This document shows positions 50,384 to 59,100 of a stretch of DNA of 64,000 nucleotides, piece after piece. Both the position numbers and the translations under genes were made by a program. The stretch covers positions 1 to 64,000 of the forward strand of contig CACJVQ010000003.1 of assembly GCA_902596915.1 (NCBI GenBank). Reading direction: 5' to 3'. Each line of letters begins with the position of its first letter. Position 1 is the first letter of the stretch. The notes beneath the pieces are model-generated. The model saw only the letters and a program-made list of their open reading frames with translations, did no database searches and was not told the origin of the DNA. Source of the DNA: an uncultured Pelagibacteraceae bacterium. GTDB taxonomy: Bacteria; Pseudomonadota; Alphaproteobacteria; Pelagibacterales; Pelagibacteraceae.

Positions 50384-51154
50384 TTATACTTTATTAAGTC
50401 TTTTAAGAATACTATTTAAAGTTTTTTCAGTTGATTTGTAAAAACCTAATTTTCTGAGCTCATTTACTCCTTGTTCATTTAATCCTTTAGGAGTTTGAGA
50501 TTCTTTTACCAAATATTTTAAATCTTTTTTTGAATTTACAACTGCATCTTCTGACAGCGCAACAAATAAAGATGTTATATATTTTTGTGCATGATCTTTT
50601 CTTACACCTTTTTTTACCAACCAATTGGACATAGTATTTAAAAATTCATAAAATGGAGCCATCATCCCAGATGTAGACCAGAAATTTTTAGATAATTTTT
50701 CATTTTTAATTTCAACTGTTGTTCCTAATTTATTAAAAAAGTTTTTCACTTTTTTATTTGGGGGGTAAATTGGAACGGGCCCTTTTTTAAGAGAAATTGG
50801 CGGTAATGGTATCGCTCTTACTATAGTTGCCTTAACTTTAATTAATTTTTTTAACTTTGGTAGTGTAGTAGTTGAAATAAAACTAATAATAGTTTGATTA
50901 GATTTAAATTTGAGTTGTTTAATAAGATTTTCTCCAACTGTTGGGGTTACAGCTAAAAATATCCAGTTACATGACTTTACAATTTCATCATTAGATTTAG
51001 CTATTTTGACTTTTCTATTATTTTTAGCCAATTTTCTTGCAGTAGATAGGTTCCTTGGTGAAACTAATATTGTTGAAAACTTAATTTTTGACGAACAAAT
51101 TCCTGTGACAACGGAATAAGTAATTTTGCCTGTTCCTATAAAACCTAGTTTCAT
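50384..51154 (-). CDS. Pyrroline-5-carboxylate reductase-like NAD(P)-binding protein
   Basis: 256 aa, about ProC length. Rossmann start KLGFIGTGKITYSVV, a second-strand VSPRN with Arg (suggesting NADP), WIFLAVTPTVGENLI, the IVRAIPLPPISLKKGPVPIYPP segment where ProC has R-x-MPNTP, and a helical C-terminal dimer domain. The Asn-Thr of the ProC motif is replaced by Leu-Pro, so the imino-acid substrate may differ. It lies between livG and the glutarate hydroxylase gene in one direction, 16 bases from the latter. True proline synthesis is not assured. Confidence 0.75.
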   Translation of the reverse strand: MKLGFIGTGKITYSVVTGICSSKIKFSTILVSPRNLSTARKLAKNNRKVKIAKSNDEIVKSCNWIFLAVTPTVGENLIKQLKFKSNQTIISFISTTTLPKLKKLIKVKATIVRAIPLPPISLKKGPVPIYPPNKKVKNFFNKLGTTVEIKNEKLSKNFWSTSGMMAPFYEFLNTMSNWLVKKGVRKDHAQKYITSLFVALSEDAVVNSKKDLKYLVKESQTPKGLNEQGVNELRKLGFYKSTEKTLNSILKRLNKV

Positions 51155-51170
51155 AGTTTAATTACTATAC

Positions 51171-52091
51171 TTAATTATTAAAAAAGGAACCTCTAATTCT
51201 TAGTAATTCTCTTGATAAATTTTTATTTTCAACAAATGGCTTTCTTCCATGAAGCCAAAAATAATTATTTGCAACAACGGCACTTCCAACTGGTAAAGAG
51301 GTTACAATTTTATTTTTACTACCTTCGAGTGCATCAGATAGTTTCTGTAAAAAGAGACCTTGCTCCATATTTTTTGGTTCTGGAAATTGGTCAATATATG
51401 AAATAATAGGTTTGCCATCTTCATCTTTTGAGAATACTGGGTGTTCAACTTTGTAATCTATATTTTTACTTTTAGGTGATCCCCAAGTAAAGTTTTGTAA
51501 TCCAATTTTATCTTCTGAAAGTTCTGGCAAGTGTTCCCAATCATCTAAATGAAGCAAAGCAGTTTCACCTCCGATAACATGTTCCTCCTCAAGTTTTGAC
51601 ATTAAAATCCAATCTGTAGTTTCTCGAACATAAGTTCCATCAGTATGCAAATCCATATTTGTGTATGCTTTTCTAAGATATGAGTCACTGTTATCTTCAT
51701 GTTTAACATGAAATCTAGCATAATATTTTCCAGCCATTGAATCGTGATTTGGATTACCAATTAAATGGGTGATTGCAGTTGAAAGTTTTATTAAAAATGG
51801 TTGATCAATTTTTGGAGAGATATTTTTTGGACCAATTATAAAACATCCTGTATCTCTGTCCTTGATAATTTCGTTAAGAAAATTACTCAATTTATTAGAG
51901 GCTGTTTCATCTAAACTTTTAGCAATAGTAAATCTTGTGAATGGTTTGTACTCCAGAGCTGTAATATTGAACTTTTTAAATGGAAATGCCAATCTATCAA
52001 TAATTTCATCTTCAACCTTGATATTTATAACTCTATTAGACTTTTCATGATAAGATATTTCAAATCCACTTAGTTTTAAAAGATCTTTCAT
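51171..52091 (-). CDS. glaH: Glutarate 2-hydroxylase GlaH (CsiD)
   Basis: Fe(II)/2-oxoglutarate oxygenase that turns glutarate into L-2-hydroxyglutarate, from the lysine/cadaverine/5-aminovalerate route. 306 aa. Many stretches match E. coli CsiD as I recall it: ALEYKPFTRFTIAK, HLIGNPN, KYYARFHVKHEDNSDSYLR (122-140), LHTDGTYV with Fe ligands His149 and Asp151, LLHLDDWEHL, distal His281 in WLHGRKPF and Arg at 298/300. The usual partner LhgO (L-2-hydroxyglutarate oxidase) is not in the window. It follows the pentapeptide gene by 4 bases. Confidence 0.9.
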   Translation of the reverse strand: MKDLLKLSGFEISYHEKSNRVINIKVEDEIIDRLAFPFKKFNITALEYKPFTRFTIAKSLDETASNKLSNFLNEIIKDRDTGCFIIGPKNISPKIDQPFLIKLSTAITHLIGNPNHDSMAGKYYARFHVKHEDNSDSYLRKAYTNMDLHTDGTYVRETTDWILMSKLEEEHVIGGETALLHLDDWEHLPELSEDKIGLQNFTWGSPKSKNIDYKVEHPVFSKDEDGKPIISYIDQFPEPKNMEQGLFLQKLSDALEGSKNKIVTSLPVGSAVVANNYFWLHGRKPFVENKNLSRELLRIRGSFFNN

Positions 52092-52095
52092 TTAT

Positions 52096-52602
52096 TCACT
52101 TATTACATACGCCTATAGAGTCTGGACCACATATTTCACCATTGGTCCATGTGGCACCAATTAAGTTCGCACCCTCAAAATTTGCGTTTAGTATATTAGA
52201 TGAAGTAAAATTTGCTTCCATTAGGTTGGAGTTTTGAAAATTCACATCGATGAGTGTAGCTCCCATAAAATCAGCTCTAGTTAGATTTGCACTTGAAAAA
52301 TTAGACAATTCAAAGTTTGCACCAGTCAATGTTGACTCATATAAATTTGCCCTAATAAATGAAGATTCTGAAAATGTTCCAAAAGCCAAGTTTGAGTTCA
52401 TCATTATACTTTTATCAAGATTTACTTGAATAAAGCTCGCAAATGAAAGGTTTGAATTTGGAAGATAACTTCCTTGTAAATCTTGACCATCTGAAAATTT
52501 GCACTGTGTATAATCGACACCGTCAGTTATAGGGTCGTCACATCCTGCATTTGCGTTTGTGCTAAAAATTAAGAAAAATATTAAAAAAATTAGTTTTTTC
52601 AT
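52096..52602 (-). CDS. Secreted pentapeptide-repeat protein
   Basis: 168 aa with a signal peptide (MKKLIFLIFFLIFSTNANA, cleavage near 19). The mature protein has about 18-20 tandem pentapeptide repeats of the A(N/D)LxX kind (examples: GANFE, SANLT, RADFM, MEANF, NANFE), predicting a right-handed quadrilateral beta-helix in the periplasm. Cys residues flank the helix at both ends (CDDP...YTQC and CGPDSIGVC), possibly as disulfide caps. It overlaps the azlD gene by 4 bases and precedes glaH. Function unknown. Confidence 0.87.
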   Translation of the reverse strand: MKKLIFLIFFLIFSTNANAGCDDPITDGVDYTQCKFSDGQDLQGSYLPNSNLSFASFIQVNLDKSIMMNSNLAFGTFSESSFIRANLYESTLTGANFELSNFSSANLTRADFMGATLIDVNFQNSNLMEANFTSSNILNANFEGANLIGATWTNGEICGPDSIGVCNK

Positions 52603-52925
52603 ACCGCAATACTGTTCAATCCAGCTAAAATTATAGCAGATAATACGGTTGGATAAACTAAATTCCTCTTAGTGACATAAAAAATTAATATTGATAACAA
52701 AATTACTATTATTCTTAAACTATAGTGAACGTCAGACAGATCTCCAGAGGGAAATATTAAAATCCTTGAAATTAAAGCTGCTAGAGTTGAATACGCAACA
52801 CAGTTAAACCATTTATAAATTTTGGAAGTTTCGCCTATCTTCTCTGAGGTGAGAGCACCAAGAAATCTTGAAATGTAAGTTGCAAAAGAAGTTACTAAAA
52901 TTATTAAAATAATATTAATTGCCAT
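52599..52925 (-). CDS. azlD: AzlD-family branched-chain amino acid export subunit
   Basis: 108 aa, four predicted helices, the usual size of AzlD. Helix 1 is IILIILVTSFATYISRFLGAL and the segment YKWFNCVAYSTLAALISRILIFPSGD is typical. It is the small partner of AzlC, whose gene overlaps it by 11 bases; together they export branched-chain amino acids or their analogues. It lies directly downstream of a complete LIV-type importer, so import and export genes share one operon. Confidence 0.85.
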   Translation of the reverse strand: MAINIILIILVTSFATYISRFLGALTSEKIGETSKIYKWFNCVAYSTLAALISRILIFPSGDLSDVHYSLRIIVILLSILIFYVTKRNLVYPTVLSAIILAGLNSIAV

Positions 52926-53619
52926 ATTTTTCTCCTATTAAGTAAGCTAAAGAACCAGCGGCTACACCACCAATTAAAACACTCCACTCAGGAGAAATAA
53001 AATAAAAAATTGGTCCTAATATTGCACCTAAAATAATTGCTGAAGAAAGTTGAATTGTTTTCATAACACCTATCATTGCACACATAAAGTATATTGGATT
53101 AACAATGGCTAATCCAATAATCATATTTTCATTTAAAAAATCGGCTGCATAATATCCTAATACTGTTGAAAAAATGGCAACCAACCAAGTTGCGGTTCCA
53201 ATGCCTATCCAAAAATCAATTCGGTATTTTTTTTCAATTTCTTCGTAATTACTTTTTAAAATTAACCATGAAGAAACAGCAACGAAGTGACAAGACAAAT
53301 AATACTTCCAACGAGGTTGACTTTCATGTTTTAGTAAAGGCATGATTGAAACTGTCATAGGATAAAGTCTTGAATTCACCAACCATACTGCTAGGAAAAT
53401 ATTTATAAGTGAAGCTCCTATCAGCATTGATTCTGCCATAACTAAAGATCCTGGCAGAGCATAAGTAAGAAATGTTGAGAAAATACTCTCTTGTATTGTG
53501 AAACCTAAATTTTTTAATAAAGCACCTATCGCAATAAAACTTGCTCCCAACGCGACTGCCGGGCTATCAAATTTTCTGGAGCAGAGTACTCCTTTTATGA
53601 AATATTCAGAGTTGATCAT
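52915..53619 (-). CDS. azlC: AzlC-family branched-chain amino acid export permease
   Basis: 234 aa. N terminus FIKGVLCSRKFDSPAVALGASFIAIGALLKNLGFTIQESIFSTF contains the AzlC family core GA.F...G.L....G. A further conserved segment is SRLYPMTVSIMPLL near 80-95, and six to seven helices are predicted. The ATG shares a base with the end of the livF gene (53619), and it overlaps azlD, so the transport genes are coupled. Exports branched-chain amino acids in characterised relatives. Confidence 0.88.
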   Translation of the reverse strand: MINSEYFIKGVLCSRKFDSPAVALGASFIAIGALLKNLGFTIQESIFSTFLTYALPGSLVMAESMLIGASLINIFLAVWLVNSRLYPMTVSIMPLLKHESQPRWKYYLSCHFVAVSSWLILKSNYEEIEKKYRIDFWIGIGTATWLVAIFSTVLGYYAADFLNENMIIGLAIVNPIYFMCAMIGVMKTIQLSSAIILGAILGPIFYFISPEWSVLIGGVAAGSLAYLIGEKYGN

Positions 53620-54404
53620 TAACCGCCAAGGAAAAGACGGCCCACATCTGGATTATTTAGAAGATCATCACCTTTGCCAGCTATCGCTGTTTCGCCTGAA
53701 ACTAAGACATAACCAATGTCGGCAAATTCCAACCCTTTTTTTGCATTTTGTTCAACTAATATGATTGTTTTTTTTTCATTTTTTTGAAGATCATCTAGAA
53801 TTTCAAATACCATTTGAATATATCTAGGCTCAAGTCCAATTGATGGCTCATCGACTAACAAAATTGAGGGTTTCATCACTAAAGCTCTAGAAATCTCAAG
53901 AAGCCTTCTTTCCCCTCCTGATAATACTTTTGCTGGTTGATTTCTTCTATTTCTCAATCTTTCATACTTTTGCAGAACTCGTTCAGCTTCCTCAAAAGAC
54001 TCCTCTGTTTTATCTTTTATATATCCTCCCATTAGAAGGTTTTCCTCCACGGTCATGTCAGGAAAAACAGAATTATCTTGAAGAATATAAGCTATTCCCT
54101 CAGATTTAAGTTTCTCTGCGGGAGTAAGATTAGTAATTTCTTTTCCATCAATTTCTATCTTTCCAGTAAATATATTAGTAAATCCATATATTGAATGCAG
54201 TATTGTAGATTTTCCTGCTCCATTAGGTCCAATCAAACATAGAGATTGGGCTTTACTAACAAACAAATCAAAATTGTGAAGTATCTCCATCTTTCCATAA
54301 CCAGCTGACAAGCCTTTTATGGTTAAATGCACGTTTTCAGGAGATAATTTTTTTAAATCTTCAGCTACAGGTGCTTTACCTAATACTTCATATTGATTAG
54401 CCAT
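53619..54404 (-). CDS. livF: Branched-chain amino acid-type ABC ATPase, LivF (copy 2)
   Basis: 261 aa, with about 25 extra N-terminal residues compared with copy 1 (MANQYEVLGKAPVAEDLKKL), then the LivF core: Walker A GPNGAGKST near 58-66, AYILQDNSVFPDMTVEENL, signature LSGGERRLLEISRAL, Walker B LLVDEPSIGLEP and VEQNAKKGLEFAD. Its ATG overlaps the livG stop at 54404. Drives the LivHM pair encoded upstream with LivG. Confidence 0.91.
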   Translation of the reverse strand: MANQYEVLGKAPVAEDLKKLSPENVHLTIKGLSAGYGKMEILHNFDLFVSKAQSLCLIGPNGAGKSTILHSIYGFTNIFTGKIEIDGKEITNLTPAEKLKSEGIAYILQDNSVFPDMTVEENLLMGGYIKDKTEESFEEAERVLQKYERLRNRRNQPAKVLSGGERRLLEISRALVMKPSILLVDEPSIGLEPRYIQMVFEILDDLQKNEKKTIILVEQNAKKGLEFADIGYVLVSGETAIAGKGDDLLNNPDVGRLFLGG

Positions 54405-55144
54405 TATTGTGCTCCTAGATAAGCATCTACAACTCGCTTATCATTTTTTATTTCATCTGGTGTTCCGTTAGCAAGCATTTTACCATGTGCTAAACAAAAA
54501 ATACTTTCAGCTAATTGCATAATCACTCTCATATTATGTTCAATTACTAACAAGGTAATTCCAAAATCTTGATTTACTTTTATTAATCTATCAATAATTC
54601 CATTTATTAAAGTTGGATTAATGCCTGCAGTTGGCTCATCTAGAAGTAACATTTCTGGTTCATTCATTAATGCCATTGCAAGTTCTAATAACTTTTGTTG
54701 GCCAAATGATAAATCACCCGCTCTTAATTTTCTCTTTTGATATAGACCAACAAAGTTTAATAAATTTTCAGCCTTATCAGTTAAATCTTTTGGTATCTTT
54801 GAAAAAATTGAAACTAAGCTTTCATCACTAGCTTTGTGGCTTATAAGCATATTGTCTACACAATTTAGTTTTCCATATATTCTTGTTTGTTGGAATGTTC
54901 TTAAAAGACCAAGTTTTGCAATAATTGGAACTGGCAATTCTGAAACTTCTTTACCATTAAATTTTATTGAACCTTGATCTATAGGATAAGTTCCAACTAT
55001 AGAATTAAATAAGGTAGTTTTTCCAGATCCATTTGGACCAATCAGTCCAACAATTTTTCCTTTTTCTACTGCCATAGAAATATCAACATTAGCCTTTACA
55101 CCGCCAAAAGATTTACTTACATTATTTACTTCTAGTATACTCAT
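54404..55144 (-). CDS. livG: Branched-chain amino acid-type ABC ATPase, LivG (copy 2)
   Basis: 246 aa. N terminus ILEVNNVSKSFGGVKANVDISM, Walker A GPNGSGKTT near 36-44, LLRTFQQTRIYGKLNCVDNML, signature LSFGQQKLLELAMALM (Phe replaces Gly in LSGGQ, a common LivG variation), Walker B LLLDEPTAGINP and H-loop IEHNMRVIM. It overlaps livM by 4 bases at its start. Confidence 0.91.
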   Translation of the reverse strand: MSILEVNNVSKSFGGVKANVDISMAVEKGKIVGLIGPNGSGKTTLFNSIVGTYPIDQGSIKFNGKEVSELPVPIIAKLGLLRTFQQTRIYGKLNCVDNMLISHKASDESLVSIFSKIPKDLTDKAENLLNFVGLYQKRKLRAGDLSFGQQKLLELAMALMNEPEMLLLDEPTAGINPTLINGIIDRLIKVNQDFGITLLVIEHNMRVIMQLAESIFCLAHGKMLANGTPDEIKNDKRVVDAYLGAQ

Positions 55145-56190
55145 TTGAGTTCAACCTGAGCTTTCCGGTCAGCCTCATCAACCACTTCTCCAAATCTTTC
55201 AGGATACTTTTCTCTTAACCATCCCATAATTCCCTCTGGGAAATAGATAACAATGACAACTATTAATACTCCTAGGGCTACATACTGCCACCCAAGAAAG
55301 AATGTCCAAAAACCCTCTTTAAATATATGAAAAACAGTCGCTCCAATAACAGGTCCCCATAAAGTTCCTTTACCACCTAGTATTGCCATCAATACCATAA
55401 ACACTCCCATTTCTCTTCCATCAAAAGCAACATCCGTTGAGTCTATATATCCAACAAGTCCGCCCATGATACCTCCAGCGAGACCACAAAAGAAAGCTGA
55501 TATCATCCAACCTATAATTTTATATTTCATAGTTTGAATACCCATTGCCTCAGCTTTATCTTCATTATCTCTTATTGCATTCAGAACTAACTTAAATCTT
55601 GTTGAATAAATTGCTTTAACTGCAAGAAATGTGAAAACTAAAACTGCAAAGCTACAAAAATAAAAGAATTCACCTCTAGCCTCTAAACTTCCAACTTTAG
55701 GAAAAGGAGGAGTTGTAAATCCTTGGCCAGCTCCTATTATTTCTATTCCACCTGAAATTTCTCCTGCAGCTACACCTAAACCTAATGTGCAAATTGCAAA
55801 ATAATGTCCTCTTAATCCTAATATTGAGTAACCAATTAAACCAGCTACTATTGCTGGAACAACTGCAGCAACAGCAAGACCTACGGCAAATCCTTGAAAG
55901 AATTGAGCAGGGGTATGAACAAATGTTTTTTCTCCACCACCTTCTGTCCATTCAGCTAATGGAAAGAACATTCCAACTTGAACCGATGCACAGAGATACA
56001 TTCCAAGTCCGTAAAAGAGAATATTACCAAAAGTGTTATAGCCCATTTCTCCACCTTGGACATTCCACGTAATTGCTAAAATGATTAAGATACAAAGAAT
56101 AGACAATTGAACTTTAAATGCTGGAAATACAAAAGGAGCAGCAATACCAAATATTAAAATAGCAGCATATAAAATTATATTTTTATTCAT
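55141..56190 (-). CDS. livM: Branched-chain amino acid-type ABC permease, LivM (copy 2)
   Basis: 349 aa, the common LivM size. Family segments: LRGHYFAICTLGLGVAAGEI (about 128-147), the loop VLNAIRDNEDKAEAMGIQTMKYK (about 208-230) that contacts the ATPase, GGIMGGLVGYIDSTDVAF, and YFPEGIMGWLREKYPE at the end. A Gly-rich periplasmic loop with a WTEGGGEKTF stretch lies near 80-92. Two bases separate it from livH. Forms the channel with the LivH copy 2 protein. Confidence 0.91.
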   Translation of the reverse strand: MNKNIILYAAILIFGIAAPFVFPAFKVQLSILCILIILAITWNVQGGEMGYNTFGNILFYGLGMYLCASVQVGMFFPLAEWTEGGGEKTFVHTPAQFFQGFAVGLAVAAVVPAIVAGLIGYSILGLRGHYFAICTLGLGVAAGEISGGIEIIGAGQGFTTPPFPKVGSLEARGEFFYFCSFAVLVFTFLAVKAIYSTRFKLVLNAIRDNEDKAEAMGIQTMKYKIIGWMISAFFCGLAGGIMGGLVGYIDSTDVAFDGREMGVFMVLMAILGGKGTLWGPVIGATVFHIFKEGFWTFFLGWQYVALGVLIVVIVIYFPEGIMGWLREKYPERFGEVVDEADRKAQVELK

Positions 56191-56192
56191 TA

Positions 56193-57086
56193 TTATTTTA
56201 AATATTCTCTTTTTTTAGAAAGTTTAAATCTTCTATAAACCAGAATTAAAACTAGTAATAAAAACACAGAACCTATTCTAAATTCTGTTCCTAAAATATA
56301 ATCTGCAAACTCCTCAAAAACACCCAGTCCCATTCCTGACATGGCTACTCCAGGTAAATTTCCCAACCCTGCAACGATTACAATCATAAAAGATCTAATT
56401 GTGTAAGGTAATCCCATATATGGATGAATTGTAAATGTAATTGAGATTAGTGCTCCAGCAACTCCACACAATGCTGCATTAATTCCAAATGTTGCTGCAT
56501 AAACTTTTTCTGTATCTACACCTAATATTTTTGCAGCCCTTGCATTCTGAGCTGTAGCTCTAATAGCTCGTCCTAGCTTTGATTTTTTCATATAAATCAC
56601 TAGTCCAATAGCAAATACTATACTTATAAATGCTGAGAAAATTTTAGAATTTGGCAATGTTACAGAATTATCAAATAACATAGTTGTTCCATAACCTGAA
56701 TTTGCAAGAACAACATCTGCACCAAATGCAAAATTCATTAACTGCATAAATAAAATGCTTATGCCAAATGTTGCAAGAATTGAGATGAATAAATCTCTAT
56801 CAACTACTTTATTAATAACTAACTTATAAATAATAACCCCAACAAAATACATTATTATTGGTGAGACTATTACTCCCCAAGCTGGGTGAATTCCATAAAG
56901 ATACATGAAGTATGCAATATATCCTCCTAATATAACAAGATCACCTTGAGCAATATTAATTATATTCATAACTCCCCATTGAAGAGCCATTCCATATGCA
57001 ATAAGTGCAAATAATATTCCAAGCAACAATCCATCTAAGACAGCTTGTACAGTTAACATTGGAACTTGAAATATTAAAAAATCCAT
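56193..57086 (-). CDS. livH: Branched-chain amino acid-type ABC permease, LivH (copy 2)
   Basis: 297 aa, standard LivH. LLGILFALIAYGMALQWGVMNIINIAQGDLVILGGYIAYF (about 21-60) is the signature; the cytoplasmic loop GRAIRATAQNARAAKILGVDTEKVY (about 172-196) follows. The ATG lies only 16 bases after the U-run of the terminator that closes the binding-protein gene, and the A/U-rich leader has no recognisable Shine-Dalgarno sequence. Expression should therefore be much lower than that of the binding protein. Confidence 0.91.
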   Translation of the reverse strand: MDFLIFQVPMLTVQAVLDGLLLGILFALIAYGMALQWGVMNIINIAQGDLVILGGYIAYFMYLYGIHPAWGVIVSPIIMYFVGVIIYKLVINKVVDRDLFISILATFGISILFMQLMNFAFGADVVLANSGYGTTMLFDNSVTLPNSKIFSAFISIVFAIGLVIYMKKSKLGRAIRATAQNARAAKILGVDTEKVYAATFGINAALCGVAGALISITFTIHPYMGLPYTIRSFMIVIVAGLGNLPGVAMSGMGLGVFEEFADYILGTEFRIGSVFLLLVLILVYRRFKLSKKREYLK

Positions 57087-57102
57087 AAATTTTTAAATGC
57101 TT

Positions 57103-57134
57103 ATAAAAAAAAGCCCCCTACTGCTAGGGGGCTT
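57103..57134 (-). terminator. Rho-independent terminator between livJ copy 2 and livH
   Basis: Perfect 10-bp stem (57111-57120 with 57125-57134, AAGCCCCCTA/TAGGGGGCTT) with a CTGC loop. On the minus strand a U-run follows (complement of 57105-57112). Readthrough, or a separate start, is needed for the livHMGF-azlCD genes downstream. Confidence 0.92.
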
Positions 57135-57149
57135 ATGTTCATTTTTATA

Positions 57150-58388
57150 TTATCTGTCTGACCACTTAGGAATTGGGTGAATTAATTCCGCTGAAGCCCA
57201 TTTTAATGGAGCTACAACTTTATTTTCACATTTTCCTGCATCATCACACATAACTTGAAATAAAACCATTGGCTTATCAACGTTTTGACCACCTTCAGCA
57301 AATTTTATGTTTCCATAAAATGTTTGCATGTTAGTAGCAGCAAGAGCGTCTCTAACTTTCTTTTGGTCGAAAGATCCAGCTCTTTCAAAAGCATCTTTAA
57401 ACACTAATAAAGCCGCAGAAGACTCTGCTGCTTGGTATGGTGGTGCATAACCAAACTCTTTAGTAAAGTCTGCATCATAAGTCATACCATCAGTAAAGAA
57501 ATCATCTTTATAAGTTAGTGTTTTATGCCATTGAGAAGCACACAAAGCGTATTGTGAATTTGCACCATGTTGCTTAGATAGTTTTGCAGCATCACAGTGT
57601 GTCATTGCTAACATTGGAACATCAACTTTCATTTCAGCAATTTGTCTAATGGCTGTTAAAGCACCTTTTGTGTGTCCTGAAACAACAAGAACATCTGGTT
57701 TAGTTGCTTTAACTTTTGCTAAAGTTGCCGCCATATCATTAAGCTCTTTTGGAAGTTTGTCATCGATTATAATTTTTGATCCTGTTTCTTTTGCAGCATC
57801 TAAAATACCCAATCTAACGTCCTGTGAGAATGCATCTTGCTCAAAAGCTTGTGCAATTCTTACACCTTTTCCACCATTAAGCTCAACCGCTGTTCTGATT
57901 GCAACATCCAAATATAAGTTTGCTGGTGCCAGCACCGCAAATAAGTATTTGTAACCTTTTGTAAACAAAGATCTTGATGCACCGTTAGCTTCTACCATTG
58001 GAACACCATATTTCTCTGTTACTGGTGCAATTGCTTTAGTCAAACCAGAACTGTAAGGTCCAAGCATAAACTCAACGCCATCTTGTGAAATCAATCTTTC
58101 TGCAAGTTGCGCTGCTCTTTTAGGGTTTGACTCATCATCGTAATAGATAATATCAAACATGTAAGTTTTTCCTCCAACTTTAACACCACCCATGCTGTTA
58201 ATTCTGTCAACGGCCATGTTATAACCGTTTTGAGTATGAACACCATTAGATGAATATTTTCCGGTTAAAGAAATTGCAGCACCTAATATAATTTTATCAC
58301 CAACAACTTTTGCTAATGAAACAACTGAAGTTGAAAATAAAATTGCTAACGCAGAAACAAATGTAATTATAATATTTTTAATTTTCAT
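57150..58388 (-). CDS. livJ: Branched-chain amino acid-type solute-binding protein (copy 2)
   Basis: 412 aa Peripla_BP_6 protein. Signal peptide of about 26 residues (Lys-rich start, hydrophobic core, SLA/K junction). Mature segments ILGAAISLTGKYSSNGVHTQNGYNMAVDRIN, YYDDESNPKRAAQLAERLI, FMLGPYSSGLTKAIAPV and MVEANGASRSLF are typical of amide/amino acid receptors. The Shine-Dalgarno (GAGGAGAG) is about 3-10 bases before the ATG. Flanked by a promoter-like sequence and a strong terminator. Partner of livHMGF copy 2 immediately downstream. Substrate class only: amino acid, amide or related compound. Confidence 0.91.
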   Translation of the reverse strand: MKIKNIIITFVSALAILFSTSVVSLAKVVGDKIILGAAISLTGKYSSNGVHTQNGYNMAVDRINSMGGVKVGGKTYMFDIIYYDDESNPKRAAQLAERLISQDGVEFMLGPYSSGLTKAIAPVTEKYGVPMVEANGASRSLFTKGYKYLFAVLAPANLYLDVAIRTAVELNGGKGVRIAQAFEQDAFSQDVRLGILDAAKETGSKIIIDDKLPKELNDMAATLAKVKATKPDVLVVSGHTKGALTAIRQIAEMKVDVPMLAMTHCDAAKLSKQHGANSQYALCASQWHKTLTYKDDFFTDGMTYDADFTKEFGYAPPYQAAESSAALLVFKDAFERAGSFDQKKVRDALAATNMQTFYGNIKFAEGGQNVDKPMVLFQVMCDDAGKCENKVVAPLKWASAELIHPIPKWSDR

Positions 58389-58428
58389 TTCTCTCCTCTT
58401 TTATTATTAATTAATTAATTTAAACCTT

Positions 58429-58458
58429 ATTTAACAAAGAAATTAATTCTTTTGCAAG
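58429..58458 (-). promoter_or_regulatory. Possible promoter of livJ copy 2
   Basis: On the minus strand TTGCAA (58453-58458) and TTAAAT (58429-58434), each 4 of 6 to consensus, are 18 bases apart in the 93-base gap before the livJ gene, about 40 bases from the ATG. Weak by-eye prediction. Confidence 0.3.
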
Positions 58459-58481
58459 TAACAGTAGTAACGCATTAACGC

Positions 58482-59096
58482 CTAATATTGTTGCATAAAT
58501 GCAATTATAATTGCTATTACAATTAAAACGCACGCAGAAATTGTGTTTATAACCTTTGCGTTAGCTTTAACCCAAGTAATCATTTTATTTGCTAGAATAG
58601 CGTAACCAATTAAAGATAAAAAATCTAAAATCACGTATGTGGTTATTAAGATAATAAATTGAGCAACATAATTAGAATTAAAATCAATAAATTGTGGAAA
58701 GATAAATGGAAAAAACATCCAAGCCTTAGGGCTTGTGCCAGCAACTAAAAAACCATCTTTGAAAAAAGATAAAAAACTTTTTCCCAATTTCTCATCAGAA
58801 TTTATACTTTTTGGTCGGGATTTATAAATATCATAAGCAAGATATAGAATATAAACTATTCCAACCCACTTAAATGCATTAAGCAATTTTGGATTATCTG
58901 AAATAAATGAACCAATAACAAATATAACAAGAGTTGCTTGAATAATATTTGCAGTAACATCTCCTAATGCTGTCCATACACATTTCTTAACTCCATAATT
59001 CATTGAATATGAAATTATTACTATCCTAGGTGTTCCAGGCGTAATAAACATGAAGAGAATTATTTGGAGAAAAAGGAAATAGTTTAATGGAAGCAT
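58482..59096 (-). CDS. LysE/RhtB-family translocator
   Basis: 204 aa with six hydrophobic segments, RhtB-type exporter length. N terminus FLQIILFMFITPGTPRIVIISYSMNYGVKK has the TPGP-like motif (here TPGTP), and the FKDGFLVAGTSPKAWMFFPFIFPQF segment (about 110-135) holds the family's conserved Pro-Lys-Ala. The mRNA start lies under a 9-bp inverted repeat whose arm contains AGGA, the likely Shine-Dalgarno. It exports a neutral or basic amino acid in characterised relatives; here it stands alone, upstream of the livJ copy 2 promoter region. Confidence 0.88.
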   Translation of the reverse strand: MLPLNYFLFLQIILFMFITPGTPRIVIISYSMNYGVKKCVWTALGDVTANIIQATLVIFVIGSFISDNPKLLNAFKWVGIVYILYLAYDIYKSRPKSINSDEKLGKSFLSFFKDGFLVAGTSPKAWMFFPFIFPQFIDFNSNYVAQFIILITTYVILDFLSLIGYAILANKMITWVKANAKVINTISACVLIVIAIIIAFMQQY

Positions 59097-59100
59097 CTAA

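Noticed and set aside
55697-56072. Open frames with Cys/Arg-rich or Leu/Gln-rich products on both strands
   Set aside because: They are out-of-frame readings of the livM copy 2 gene; biased composition is what an AT-rich membrane-protein gene gives in other frames.
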